From positions 1 through 31,228 of the forward strand of contig NW_020169346.1 in the NCBI RefSeq assembly GCF_000988165.1: 31,228 nt of DNA. Direction: 5' to 3'. Under the pieces are notes generated by a model that was not told the origin of the DNA, searched no databases, and saw nothing but the letters and a program-made list of their open reading frames with translations. How positions within the stretch are numbered: the first letter of the stretch is position 1; every line of letters starts with the position of its first letter. The DNA is from Vairimorpha ceranae. Its lineage: Eukaryota; Microsporidia; Nosematidae. Below, in pieces: positions 1 through 9,742 of the stretch. The translations under genes and the position numbers were made by a program.

Positions 1-99
1 CGTGGCATATTATGGAGCTTTTTTGTGGACTTTCTTTTTATGTATTGCTATATTTTTATACCTGTTTTTCTTTTATTTATTATACGATTTCATTTTTAA
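1..99 (+). CDS. Possible C-terminal end of a membrane protein, cut by the window edge
   Basis: Frame 1 is open from the first base to a TAA at 97-99 and gives about 32 residues. They are almost entirely hydrophobic and aromatic with two or three basic residues near the end, as in the last membrane helix of a multi-pass protein. The first 20 bases are less AT-rich than what follows. The stretch is short, and T-rich DNA produces such peptides by chance, so this is only a candidate. No family can be assigned. Confidence 0.25.
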   Translation, partial: RGILWSFFVDFLFMYCYIFIPVFLLFIIRFHF

Positions 100-1212
100 T
101 TAGTAAATAAATTAATTATTTTAATTTATTTTTTTAACACAATAAGTAATACTAGTTTGGCATAATTATTCTAATAACAAATAATGTTAAACTTTAAAAT
201 TACTAGAACTTTCCACAGGAATAAAATTTGCCAAATGCAATTACAAAAGTTGTCACATTCTAAATTTTGTCTTTAGTTACATTAATTTTACACTACGTAT
301 ACTAAATTTAAATATTTTCTTGTTTTTATTTAATGTACAGAGATTTATATTATCATTTTGTATGCTAATTCTTTTGCATTAGTAATTCTCTTTAATATTA
401 AAATTGAAATAAGTAGTATTGTCTTGAAATTAATCACTGTTTCAGGGACTTTGCTTCATAATTTTTCTATACTTTGTATTTGGTCGTCTAATTTATAAAA
501 TTTTTGCATATTATTAGCTTACTGATATTAATTTATATCAGATATTTTTTTTACTTAAAACTTTACTTTTTTCAAAATTTATCCAACTTTAATACAAATA
601 AAGCGCTTATTGTTCAAAGTTATTACTAAATCTATACTAAGGCACAATAATAATTTTTTAAATTATAGTGCTCTTATAATTGAAAGATAAATACTACAAC
701 GTCAATCATATTTTAAAAATACAATTCCTTTAATTTATCACTAAATGTAAAATTTGATTTAAGCTGTCAATTTAAAACATTTAATATTATTTTTTTATGT
801 TAACCCGAGATTGTTATTATAAAGCTTTTTGTAAAATAATACAAAATTACTTAACTTTATAAAGAATATTGATATGTATTATTATACAAATATTTATTAG
901 TTTTTGATAAATCTTTAGGAAAACTTAATATTTTTATTAATTATAAACGTTAACAACATAAGCTTATTAAATTATTAACATGTAACTAATTTTACAAAAA
1001 TGATCTAGATTTTAATAATGTTAACTGCCTTTATATTTTTTAGACGTTTTAATAAAAAGCATAATTTAAAATTAGCTGTTTTGACATAAAAAAAGCATTT
1101 AAATATCTCTATTAATAAATATAAAAAATATTCATAGAAATTGTGTTTTGTTATTTTTTGTAAAATTTAGTAACTTTTATTTTTAGAAACCCACTTAAAT
1201 TTTTCTTAAAAT
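100..1212. other. Long AT-rich intergenic region
   Basis: I see no gene here. Both strands are full of stops in all frames, and I find no tRNA-like cloverleaf, GC-rich island or ordered repeat. It holds the promoter of the polymerase I gene that starts at 1221. The extreme A/T runs give no individual element that I can defend. Confidence 0.6.
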
Positions 1213-1220
1213 CCCACCCC
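1213..1220 (+). promoter_or_regulatory. C-run start signal of the RNA polymerase I gene
   Basis: CCCACCCC sits directly against the ATG at 1221 in otherwise AT-rich DNA. C-runs just before the start codon are a known transcription-start-linked signal in Microsporidia. It supports the first methionine rather than the in-frame one 22 codons later. Confidence 0.7.
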
Positions 1221-4200
1221 ATGTTCACAAGTTATATACCAGACAAAATATCCTTTACATTTTATAAAGACGAAGAAATAATTAAAATGAGCGTATTAGA
1301 AATTACACAACCGCTTTGTTTAGACACCTTTGGCCATCCATTTCCTGATGGATTATATGATGCAAGGATGGGTCCTTTCAATAACGATTCACTATGTAAG
1401 ACTTGTAATTTATCCTATCTAACATGTCCAGGACATTTTGGTTATATAAAGCTGTTTAAGCCCGTTTTTAATCCTTTATTGTTCTCTACAATGTACTCTG
1501 TATTGAAAAGTGCTTGTCATAAATGTGGATTATTAAAGATAACTAATCGCGACAGATTAATTTACTTTTTAAAACTTAATTTACTGAAGCGTGGATATCC
1601 AATTGACAATCTTGATTATTTATCTACATGCAATAATGAAAATGACTTATGTAAAAAAATAGCTGATTTGTTACTTAAATATTCAGATAAATCTCGCGCA
1701 TCTTCAAATTTCTTACATCAAGAATTTTGTAATTTGATATTTAAGACTGCATCAGCTCGTACAAAATGTGCTCAGTGCAAAATATCGAGCCAAAAGTTAA
1801 CTACTAGCAAAAATCTTAAAATTAGTTATGTATTGGAGAACAACTCGCAAAAAATATTTTTGATTGAAGATATTATTGACATTTTTAAAAAAGTGTTTAA
1901 TAATGAGAAAAAATTGATGGAAAGCATTTTTTCTACTGCTGATTATAAAATGTTTTTTTTAATTAATATCTCTGTCCCGCCAGTTAAATTTCGACCGGTA
2001 AATTTTTTTAACGGCCGTATGTACGAAAATCCACAAAATATTCATTATACTCGTATTTTAAAAAATAATATAGAATTACAAACCAATCCCGATTTTTGGC
2101 CAGAATTACAGGCTGCAATATTAATTTATTTTGATAGTTCTAAATCTCAATACAGTAAAGGGGATGGGGCAGCTGCTGGTCATAAACAAATTTTAGAAAA
2201 AAAAGAAGGATTGTTTAGAAGAAATATTATGGGTAAAAGAGTTAATTTTGCTGCGAGATCTGTTATATCTCCAGATCCCAATCTTCATACGAGAGAAATG
2301 GGGATTCCTAAAATTTTTGCAGAAAAACTTACTTTTCCTGAACGAGTAAATGCAAATAATTACGATAAGCTCAGAAAAGCAGTTATTAATGGTAGAGAAT
2401 TTCCTGGTGCTAACGCTATACAAACGGGCAATAATCTTCAAAATCTTGAATACATTAGCTATGAAAAACGTGTTGCTTTGGCCAATCAATTGCTGAAAGG
2501 TACAAAAACTGTATGGAGACATTTAAATACAGGAGATACAGTTTTGGTTAATAGACAGCCTACCCTTCATAAGCAGAGTATAATGGGTCATAAAGTTAAA
2601 GTTTTAGAAGGAGAGAAGACGTTAAGAATGCATTACGTTAATTGTAAGCCTTATAATGCGGATTTTGATGGGGATGAAATGAATGTACATTTACCACAAA
2701 GTTATGTCGCAAAATCAGAAGCGGAGTCTTTAACTCTAAATGATCATATGTATTTAGTTCCTACAAATGGTGAACCAATTCGTGGATTGACACAAGATCA
2801 TGTCGTTGGTGCTTCAAGATTAACTATTAAAGATTCTTTTTACACAAAAGAACAATATATCGATCTATTACAATCTGGTTTATCTAATAGAAGATTAATT
2901 TTAGACAATCCATGCATTTCTCAGCCCGTTTCGCTGTATAGCGGTAAACAAATTGCTTCTGGCATTTTAAAAAATTTAAATCTTTATATTTCTGTTACGA
3001 ATAAGGGAAAAATTGGCGCAAAGACGTGGCTAGGACATGAAGAAGAAGGTAACTCGATATTTTTGGAGGGAGAAATGCTTACAGGAATATTAGATAAAAA
3101 TGTTATTGGCCCTACACAATATTCCCTTATACATGCATGTGGTCATTTATATGGATTTTCTGTTGCCAATGATTTATTGACTTATTTTGGGCGTGTTGTA
3201 AATCGTTATTTATTTAATTTTGGATTCACTGTGCGTATTGATGATTTACTTTTAGATTCTTTTGCAGATTCTTCTAGAAATGATATTATAAAAGCGGGTA
3301 ATGAAAACGCTAAGATTAAGCAGAAAATTTATATGAAAGACAATCCTGATTATTATATTAATTCTAATAAAACTGCACATTTAGATTCTATAATTAGAGA
3401 AGAGATGAATAATGTGACTACTCAGATTGTAAATACATGTGTTCCTTTGGGACAATTAAAAAAGTTTCCTAACAATAATATGGGTCTTGTTATTATTACT
3501 GGTGCTAAAGGATCAATTGTCAATTTAAGTCAAATTTCTGGTTCGTTAGGGCAGCAAGAGCTTGAAGGGAAAAGAGTTTCTTACATGATAAGTGGTAAGA
3601 CATTGCCCTGTTTTGAAAGGTTTGAAACTTCTCCATCCGCAGGTGGATATGTATTTCAGAGATTTTTAACCGGTGTTAATCCGTCAGAATATTTCTTTCA
3701 TTGTATGGCAGGTAGAGAAGGTCTTATTGATACAGCAGTTAAGACCTCGAGATCGGGATATTTACAAAGATGTCTTGTTAAGCATTTAGAAGGATTGCGT
3801 GTTGAATATGATTTATCGGTCAGGATGGGTACTAAAATTATTCAATATACTTATGGAGAGGATGGATTAGATTGTACGAAATCGTCTTTCTTAAAGCAAA
3901 TTGAATTTTTTAAAAATAACAGTAATATGTTTTTCGCCGATAATTTTATTAAATTTTGTCAAGAATTAAAATATACAAATAGAGAGTGGAAAGATCTTAT
4001 TAGTAAGGAAAGTGATGAAATTAAGAAGTTATGTTTAAAACAATATGTTAATGCACTTGTTGATCCTGGAGAAGCTGTTGGTGTTATTGCTGGACAGTCA
4101 GTTGGTGAGCCTTCTACACAAATGACGTTAAATACATTTCATTTGGCTGGTGTAGGTGCGCGAAACGTAACATTGGGTATTCCAAGGTTAAGGGAAATAG

Positions 4201-5354
4201 TAATGGTGGCAGCCAAGAAAATTCAGACACCACTTATTTACGTTCCTTTAATTAAAGAAGTATCCACTGAAAAATTAGACATTTTTGAAAAAATAACTCT
4301 TGATGAATGTATAAGCGAAATTTTAATCTCCGAAAAAATGGTATCTAAACAAGGCAGGTATTGCAAAGAAGTAAAAGTTACTGTTAATATTCTTAAACAC
4401 GAACAATATGCAGTTCCTGTTTTAGATTCTGTCTTTTTAATGGAGTTAGGAAAAAAAATAAAAAAATTAAGTAAACTGGCAGGTGGCATCAATATATTGG
4501 AAATTAATACTAAAGAGACATTTATTAATACAAATGATGATTCTGATCAGGATGAAGATTCTGAAAATGACAATGATAAAGAAGCAGAGAAGGTTATTAT
4601 AGATACCTTGAAAGCAGAAGAAGATATGGAAAATAATCAAGAAATTGAAGATAATGATGACCAAAATGATCAAAGAGAAGAAGAGATACCAGAAAATGAA
4701 GAAATAATTTTTAAAACATTAAATTTTAAAAAAGTGGCACATATGACATATCAATTCACTTCTTTTTATCCTGCAGATTTCAGTTTGCTTCTTTTACCGA
4801 TTATTGAATCGATATTGCCTAAAATAGTTGTTAAGGAACATAAGGGTATATCAAAAATTTCATTGTCTGATAAAAATGTTATAATTGAAGGATCTAACTT
4901 TACAAGTTTAACCACTTTAATTGAGACAGAAGATGGATTTTTTGACCCTCTTGAATATTTTGATATTTACAAATCCTCTTCTAATGATATTTATTCTATT
5001 TGTATGACGTTTGGAATAGAAGCGGCCAGAGAGGCTATTATAGATCAAATAATAGCAGTATTTGATGTTTATGGAATTGAAATAGATATTCGTCATTTAA
5101 TGCTAATTGCTGATTATATGACAAGGACAGGTGAATATGTTGCATTTAATAGAATTGGACTTGGTTCTTGCGACAGTCCATTGCAAAAAATGAGTTTTGA
5201 GTCGTGTTATGCAAACATTAAAAAAGCATCAGAATTTCATATGACAGATTTTTTAGAGAATCCCTCTGCTTCGCTAACTGTTGGTGCTCCTATTAATGTT
5301 GGAACAACTATTTTCGATTTGTTATACGATATGAATTCGTATACAGTTGAATAA
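1221..5354 (+). CDS. RPA1: DNA-directed RNA polymerase I largest subunit (A190 type)
   Basis: Catalytic subunit of the nucleolar polymerase that makes the large rRNA precursor. The N-terminal clamp zinc site is C59-x2-C62-x6-C69-x2-H72. The universal metal A motif NADFDGDEMNVH is at 479-490, with catalytic aspartates 481, 483 and 485. The bridge-helix and trigger-loop region (GVIAGQSVGEPSTQMTLNTF) follows at about 954-973. Polymerase I rather than II or III is indicated by the opening (LDTFGHPFPDGLYD), an acidic Asp/Glu/Asn-rich insertion at about residues 1103-1162 in the jaw, and an ending of the MSFE...SPSA..VG..NVGT.FDLL type with no heptad CTD. It has 1377 residues against roughly 1660 in yeast. 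The start is supported by the C-run immediately upstream. A convincing full-length gene with no frameshift. Confidence 0.95.
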   Translation: MFTSYIPDKISFTFYKDEEIIKMSVLEITQPLCLDTFGHPFPDGLYDARMGPFNNDSLCKTCNLSYLTCPGHFGYIKLFKPVFNPLLFSTMYSVLKSACHKCGLLKITNRDRLIYFLKLNLLKRGYPIDNLDYLSTCNNENDLCKKIADLLLKYSDKSRASSNFLHQEFCNLIFKTASARTKCAQCKISSQKLTTSKNLKISYVLENNSQKIFLIEDIIDIFKKVFNNEKKLMESIFSTADYKMFFLINISVPPVKFRPVNFFNGRMYENPQNIHYTRILKNNIELQTNPDFWPELQAAILIYFDSSKSQYSKGDGAAAGHKQILEKKEGLFRRNIMGKRVNFAARSVISPDPNLHTREMGIPKIFAEKLTFPERVNANNYDKLRKAVINGREFPGANAIQTGNNLQNLEYISYEKRVALANQLLKGTKTVWRHLNTGDTVLVNRQPTLHKQSIMGHKVKVLEGEKTLRMHYVNCKPYNADFDGDEMNVHLPQSYVAKSEAESLTLNDHMYLVPTNGEPIRGLTQDHVVGASRLTIKDSFYTKEQYIDLLQSGLSNRRLILDNPCISQPVSLYSGKQIASGILKNLNLYISVTNKGKIGAKTWLGHEEEGNSIFLEGEMLTGILDKNVIGPTQYSLIHACGHLYGFSVANDLLTYFGRVVNRYLFNFGFTVRIDDLLLDSFADSSRNDIIKAGNENAKIKQKIYMKDNPDYYINSNKTAHLDSIIREEMNNVTTQIVNTCVPLGQLKKFPNNNMGLVIITGAKGSIVNLSQISGSLGQQELEGKRVSYMISGKTLPCFERFETSPSAGGYVFQRFLTGVNPSEYFFHCMAGREGLIDTAVKTSRSGYLQRCLVKHLEGLRVEYDLSVRMGTKIIQYTYGEDGLDCTKSSFLKQIEFFKNNSNMFFADNFIKFCQELKYTNREWKDLISKESDEIKKLCLKQYVNALVDPGEAVGVIAGQSVGEPSTQMTLNTFHLAGVGARNVTLGIPRLREIVMVAAKKIQTPLIYVPLIKEVSTEKLDIFEKITLDECISEILISEKMVSKQGRYCKEVKVTVNILKHEQYAVPVLDSVFLMELGKKIKKLSKLAGGINILEINTKETFINTNDDSDQDEDSENDNDKEAEKVIIDTLKAEEDMENNQEIEDNDDQNDQREEEIPENEEIIFKTLNFKKVAHMTYQFTSFYPADFSLLLLPIIESILPKIVVKEHKGISKISLSDKNVIIEGSNFTSLTTLIETEDGFFDPLEYFDIYKSSSNDIYSICMTFGIEAAREAIIDQIIAVFDVYGIEIDIRHLMLIADYMTRTGEYVAFNRIGLGSCDSPLQKMSFESCYANIKKASEFHMTDFLENPSASLTVGAPINVGTTIFDLLYDMNSYTVE

Positions 5355-5392
5355 ACATTTTACAAAAACGTTTTTACTTTTTTTTAACCCTG

Positions 5393-5842
5393 ATGACTGA
5401 AAAGTCTATTAAAAAAACAAAATTATCACAGAGAAGAAGAAATAAGATGCTAGAAGAGTCAAGTTCTTCATCTACAAAAGATATTATTGTACAGAGAGAA
5501 CCATTTGACAATATAAGGCATTATAATACAATTAATGTAAAAAAGTACGCCACATACAAACAAGGAAATTTTAAAAACAAAAATATGAAATCTTTTGCAA
5601 AGAAATTAGACCTCTTTAATTTAAAGTATACTGAGATTTCAAGTAAATATTCGCTAAGACCTAAGAAAAAACTTTGTGTAATAACAGGTCTTCCTTCTAT
5701 GTTTATCTGTCCTTATACACGTCTACCATACTATGATTCTTCAATATACAAATATTTTAAAACTTTAAACAGTGAAGGTATTAATTTTATTTATGAAACT
5801 AAAGACATGTGTAAAAATTTTAATCCTTTTACAAATAAATAA
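5393..5842 (+). CDS. IES6: YL1 C-terminal-domain protein, INO80 subunit Ies6/INO80C-like
   Basis: Basic protein of 149 residues. The last 50 carry a YL1_C-type motif: KKLCVITGLPSMFICPYTRLP followed by YY and a YKYF helix. Upstream, a region with spaced lysines and FKNKNMKSFAKKL resembles the FKN..KKWKNLKQ segment of INO80C/Ies6. The domain occurs in Ies6 (INO80 remodeller) and in the larger Vps72/Swc2 (SWR1). The small size and absence of the long acidic H2A.Z-binding part favour Ies6, which binds the Arp5 module. An ACCC signal lies two bases before the ATG. It is only 38 bp downstream of the polymerase I gene and convergent with the EED-like gene (71 bp gap). The family assignment is fairly secure; the choice of Ies6 over Vps72 is inference. 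Confidence 0.7.
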   Translation: MTEKSIKKTKLSQRRRNKMLEESSSSSTKDIIVQREPFDNIRHYNTINVKKYATYKQGNFKNKNMKSFAKKLDLFNLKYTEISSKYSLRPKKKLCVITGLPSMFICPYTRLPYYDSSIYKYFKTLNSEGINFIYETKDMCKNFNPFTNK

Positions 5843-5913
5843 ATAAATATTTTTTAGCAAAAATTAATTTATAAGTTTAACAAAAATTCTTTTATTAATA
5901 AACAAATAATAAA

Positions 5914-6951
5914 TTAAATGAGATCTAATACATCTATATCCTTATTATTAATATTGTACGCTTTTATTTGACTTCCCTCGTACAAAACAAATATTTTTAA
6001 TCCGTTTGTTGTAAATGATATTCCTTCCTGTTTGGAAGTATCTATTTTACTAACCTCTAAATTTTTATCTGTAATTTTTAATAAATCTAATGTAAAAATA
6101 CCATTGTATTTGTTTAGGCATATTAAAGAATGTTCTATGACATTTACATCAACTGTGTCTTCAAGACACAGCTCTTTGATAAAAATAAAATTATGTTTAA
6201 GTTTTCTTTTTTCTTTAAATTTATATTCTGTTTTATGAGCATTTACATTCACATTATAAACAGTATCACTGTTATTTGTTGTCGTTTTATCATCACTATA
6301 ATAGCACTTATAATTATTAATATATTTAGGTTTACAAATCGTAATCTTTCCATCTTGAGAAAGTGTTAGGACCAACTCGCCATAAAATAATGTTTTTATG
6401 ATTATATCACGATGTAAATTAATAATTGTACACTGTGGCTTATAGGATTCTTCCTGGCAGATATCCCAAATCATGCACGATTGATCTAAACCGGCACTAA
6501 GAATAGTATTTTCTTTGACATCTAAAGATAAAACTATATCTTTATGTCCAGTAAACTGTTTAATTTTTTTACTGAAGATAAAATCCCATACTTGTATTGT
6601 GCAATCTTTACCACCCGATACAATTAAGTTATTATAAACTTTAATACATGTAATTTCTGTTTTTGTATCAATATAACTATAAAATACACCCAGTGTTAAA
6701 TTAATTACTGTAATTGTGCCAGGCTTCCCTCCTACCACAATAAAAATATGATCGCGATAATCTAAAAAATCGCAACAGGTATAATATTCATAAACATTTT
6801 CTGAAACATATCTCTGTTTACAAATTAAAATACTGTTCTCAAGTTGTAAGATTACAACAGTTTTTTGGCCAACTGCTGCAATTAGATTCTTAGATTTGTG
6901 AGATCGAATAAATCGTAAATTAGAATTTTGAATGGTAACAGATGAAATCAT
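5914..6951 (-). CDS. WD40 protein resembling EED/ESC (PRC2 core subunit)
   Basis: Protein of 345 residues with WD repeats clearest at about 55-165 (GGKDCTIQVWDF, GHKDIVLSLDV..TILSAGLDQSCMIWDI). Several stretches follow EED rather than a generic WD40 protein: the first blade (about 11-37) ends in AVGQKTVVILQ, resembling the corresponding EED blade; YYTCCDF at 56-62 matches the FYTCAW segment, so Tyr57 aligns with an aromatic-cage tyrosine of EED; and GHKDIVLS..AGLDQS..IWDI matches GHRDEVLS..CGMDHS..LWRI. In PRC2, EED binds the N-terminus of E(z) and methylated H3K27. The C-terminal blades are diverged, and I cannot locate the Trp-Tyr cage pair. An upstream CCCC signal (plus-strand G-run 6955-6958) supports the start. 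The next gene upstream, divergently oriented, is the E(z)-like SET protein, which strengthens the call. It could still be another WD40 protein. Confidence 0.65.
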   Translation of the reverse strand: MISSVTIQNSNLRFIRSHKSKNLIAAVGQKTVVILQLENSILICKQRYVSENVYEYYTCCDFLDYRDHIFIVVGGKPGTITVINLTLGVFYSYIDTKTEITCIKVYNNLIVSGGKDCTIQVWDFIFSKKIKQFTGHKDIVLSLDVKENTILSAGLDQSCMIWDICQEESYKPQCTIINLHRDIIIKTLFYGELVLTLSQDGKITICKPKYINNYKCYYSDDKTTTNNSDTVYNVNVNAHKTEYKFKEKRKLKHNFIFIKELCLEDTVDVNVIEHSLICLNKYNGIFTLDLLKITDKNLEVSKIDTSKQEGISFTTNGLKIFVLYEGSQIKAYNINNKDIDVLDLI

Positions 6952-7966
6952 GACGGGGTTAAATAGGTAACTTATGTATGACTGAAAAAAATAAATGGCT
7001 TTAATATTTAAAATGTATATATTTTAAAACATTTTACCATTTTTATAAATTTCTAGAGCTTGATCTTCAGTTCAAAATAATTTAAATTAGCAAAACTTTT
7101 TGAAATTTTTTAATAAAAATATTTTCTTGCCTTGTTAGTACTAAAACATTTTTATCATGTATAAAGAGTTTTAAGTAATAAAAAAATATAGGACAATATT
7201 CCATTGAAGTTCTGAAACAAAAAAGCGGAAGATTTTACAATTTTGTGTAACTTATAAAATCTATTAATAATAACAATATTTTTATTGAAAAGATCAAGAC
7301 GATGTTTAACGACATCTTTTATAAATATGTTTTGACCAAAAACTTGCAATAAATACATTAAATAAAAGAAAACGTTTTACTTTTTATAAAATTAATTATA
7401 TTCATACATATACTTATTTTAAATATAACAGAAAGAATTTATTTTGTATACGTTGTTCATTTTAAATTTTGTGTCTTACATATAAAAAATACTATTTTTA
7501 CACTAGATTTGTAAAACTGCCATAAAACCACCTTTTGATTTCTAAAATAATATTTTTTTATTTAGCTCAAAGCTATTTGTTATTTATTAACGTTAGGAAT
7601 GTTTAAATGTGCAAAAACTAAAAATGTTTTTGTATAAAAAACACAGATCTTGAAAAAATCAATAAAATTTTTTTTAAAAACAATTATGTTAAATCAAATA
7701 TATTTCTGTACGGAACCAAATTAAAATAGATGTGAATTATAACATTTTAAAGTTAATTAATTGTGTAATTGTAGATAAGATACCTTTTTATAAAATCATT
7801 TATTGCAAATATCTTAGTTTTTTAAATTCTTCTTTTGTTCAAGTTAAGTAACATTCTAAATGATTAATAATAGATCTATATTCAACAATAACAAAAAGTA
7901 ATTTATGTTATAAAATCTTTGTAATTATTTAACTACATTTAGCTTATTTTTAATCAATGCCCTTTT
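6952..7966. other. Shared intergenic region between the EED-like and E(z)-like genes
   Basis: About 1 kb separates the two divergent start codons. Each gene has its own C-run signal beside its ATG (6955-6958 on the minus strand, 7960-7962 on the plus strand). The only sizeable open frame is a 67-codon minus-strand stretch at 7155-7358 without a C-run and with no recognisable motif, which I do not accept as a gene. No RNA gene or repeat is visible. The region could act as a bidirectional promoter, but it is long for that. Confidence 0.5.
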
Positions 7967-9391
7967 ATGTATAAAGAACTAGAATGGGCATTTAATAATT
8001 ACATTCTAGAATGTAAATTGATAATTAATGAAAACAAAAAGCATGTATTGCCTCCAAGTATAGTAAAAAACGTTTTGATCCCAAATAAAATCGGTATAAT
8101 TCCCCATATATCGACATTACTACCTTCAAGGTTTTATAACGAATCTTTGATTAATGTACATACAGAAGATGAACTGACCCTGCGATTTATACCGTATTTA
8201 GAAAATACCACCCATTTAGATGTTCAACATTTTAATGATACTACGATATACGATTTATCGTACAATCAAAACAATGAAATATTAAGTAGGTTACTAGAAA
8301 ATAGTAGCACGGTAGAAGTAGCAGAGTTACTGAACATTGAACCTGAATATTTTACCAAACAGTGTGCTAAAATGAATATGTATGAATGTTCTTATGATTC
8401 GCTTTTTAATGAAATGCGTAAATATTTCTGTGCGAGATGTTTAATTTTTGGCTGTAAAATCCACACAATTCGTACAAAGACCTGTTTTGATTACGAAAGC
8501 GAAGTTAAATGTTACTGCAAAGATATTAATAATCCTGCGCAAACTACTTTAAATTCTAATTTAATCATAATTGAAAAAGATAAGATTAAAGAAAATTTGA
8601 AAATGTTTAACAATGATAAGTGTTTAACGTCTTTTAATTTATTTTTAAAATATAATATAACAATATCATGTAGAGACTTGGGTAAAAAAATGCCGCTTTA
8701 TAAAAAAATATTAAGAAGCATGTATTCTATAACTAATAGTAACAAACTTCCTGAAGTATGTGATCACACTGGAAAGTGTTACCAAAATGCGCGATGTATT
8801 TGTTTTACAAATGGAACAGGATGTGATTCAAAATGTTTGTGTACTTTTTGTAATTATATGTTTTACGGTTGTAAGTGTAAAAATAGTTGTACGAAAAGAT
8901 GCAGTTGTAGTAAAATTAATAAAACATGCGACGAACATTGTGAATGTCATTGCGACAGTAAAAATATGTCTAGTTGTGAATGGTACATACCTTTAATTTA
9001 CAAGTCTACATATATTTACAAAAGTGCTAAGAAAGGACTAGGATGCTTTGCTGGTGAAAATATTAAGAAAGACGAGTTTGTAATTGAATATGTTGGCGAA
9101 ATTATTTCCAATGATGAAGGGAACAGAAGGGCAAATTTTTATGACGCAAATGGTCTGTCATATATATTTGAATATACTGATAAGCACTGTTTAGATGCAT
9201 TTTTAGTTGGAAATAATTCTAGGTTTATAAACCACTCTACTAACCAAAATTTATACATCAAAAAATTATGGATGAAGCGTGCACTGCGCATTTGTTTTTA
9301 TGCAGCCCGTAATATAAAGTTAGGAGAAGAGCTGTTTTTTAATTATAATTATAGTGATGAGTATAAAAAGAAATTTAATTTGATTGATTAA
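7967..9391 (+). CDS. EZH: E(z)/EZH2-like histone H3 lysine methyltransferase (CXC + SET)
   Basis: Predicted H3K27 methyltransferase, catalytic subunit of PRC2, 474 residues (human EZH2 has about 750). Domains: an N-terminal helix (1-25) that could be a short EED-binding segment; a Cys-rich segment at 154-185 beginning FCARCLIFGCKIH, very like the MCSS/SANT2 junction of EZH2 (FCRRCFKYDCFLH); a CXC (pre-SET) zinc region at about 265-333 with more than 15 cysteines; and a C-terminal SET domain at about 350-466 with GLGCFAGENIKKDEFVIEY, GEIIS, RFINHS (N422, H423) and ELFFNYNYS. There is no post-SET cysteine cluster, as in E(z). EZH2 has ELFFDYRYS, so Asp is replaced by Asn here. The start is supported by CCC at 7960-7962. 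The EED-like gene lies divergently upstream. The target residue is inferred from family only. Confidence 0.82.
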   Translation: MYKELEWAFNNYILECKLIINENKKHVLPPSIVKNVLIPNKIGIIPHISTLLPSRFYNESLINVHTEDELTLRFIPYLENTTHLDVQHFNDTTIYDLSYNQNNEILSRLLENSSTVEVAELLNIEPEYFTKQCAKMNMYECSYDSLFNEMRKYFCARCLIFGCKIHTIRTKTCFDYESEVKCYCKDINNPAQTTLNSNLIIIEKDKIKENLKMFNNDKCLTSFNLFLKYNITISCRDLGKKMPLYKKILRSMYSITNSNKLPEVCDHTGKCYQNARCICFTNGTGCDSKCLCTFCNYMFYGCKCKNSCTKRCSCSKINKTCDEHCECHCDSKNMSSCEWYIPLIYKSTYIYKSAKKGLGCFAGENIKKDEFVIEYVGEIISNDEGNRRANFYDANGLSYIFEYTDKHCLDAFLVGNNSRFINHSTNQNLYIKKLWMKRALRICFYAARNIKLGEELFFNYNYSDEYKKKFNLID

Positions 9392-9742
9392 AATTTGATA
9401 TTTATTTTGACATCTGATACGAATTCTTGATGTGTGTTTAACATTTTAAATTATTAATCAAATAATATTTATTAAAAATTTCTTATTTTTTGTAAAAATA
9501 TGATTTTTGACAAATAAATTAATTCTAAAGTAATTAATTTTCTGTAATAAGCGTTAATCTTTTTTATTAAATGTTTAATAAATTTATTTTTTTGCATTTA
9601 AGGTTAAACCGAATAATTAAAAAACATCATAAAATTATTATTTTATTTATTCTAAATAAAGTTGGATGTTTTTGTTTAACTTTATTTTTAATAAACTGAT
9701 AAGTTTCAAGTTTTTATATAAAAGTTAATTTTTTTTATCCTT
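9392..9742. other. Intergenic region, nothing recognised
   Basis: AT-rich spacer of 351 bp holding the 3' end of the SET gene and the promoter of the kinase-like gene. No open frame, RNA gene or ordered repeat is seen. The signal before the kinase ATG is only a weak TATCC. Confidence 0.6.

Noticed and set aside
2193..2522. Minus-strand open frames inside the polymerase I gene (also 4238-4492 and 4467-4673)
   Set aside because: They lie wholly within a clearly coding gene on the other strand, show no motif, and have no start signal. They are shadows caused by the AT-rich composition.
1221..5354. Polymerase II or III largest subunit instead of polymerase I
   Set aside because: No heptad tail; the acidic jaw insertion, the N-terminal LDTFGHP..GLYD and the C-terminal SPSA..VG..NVGT.FDLL are of the polymerase I type.
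7155..7358. 67-codon minus-strand frame between the EED-like and E(z)-like genes
   Set aside because: No C-run, no recognisable domain, and a composition like the surrounding intergenic DNA. Such frames are expected by chance in T-rich sequence.
8760..8996. Val/Cys-rich alternative frame inside the SET gene
   Set aside because: It overlaps the CXC region, whose cysteine spacing clearly supports the main frame.
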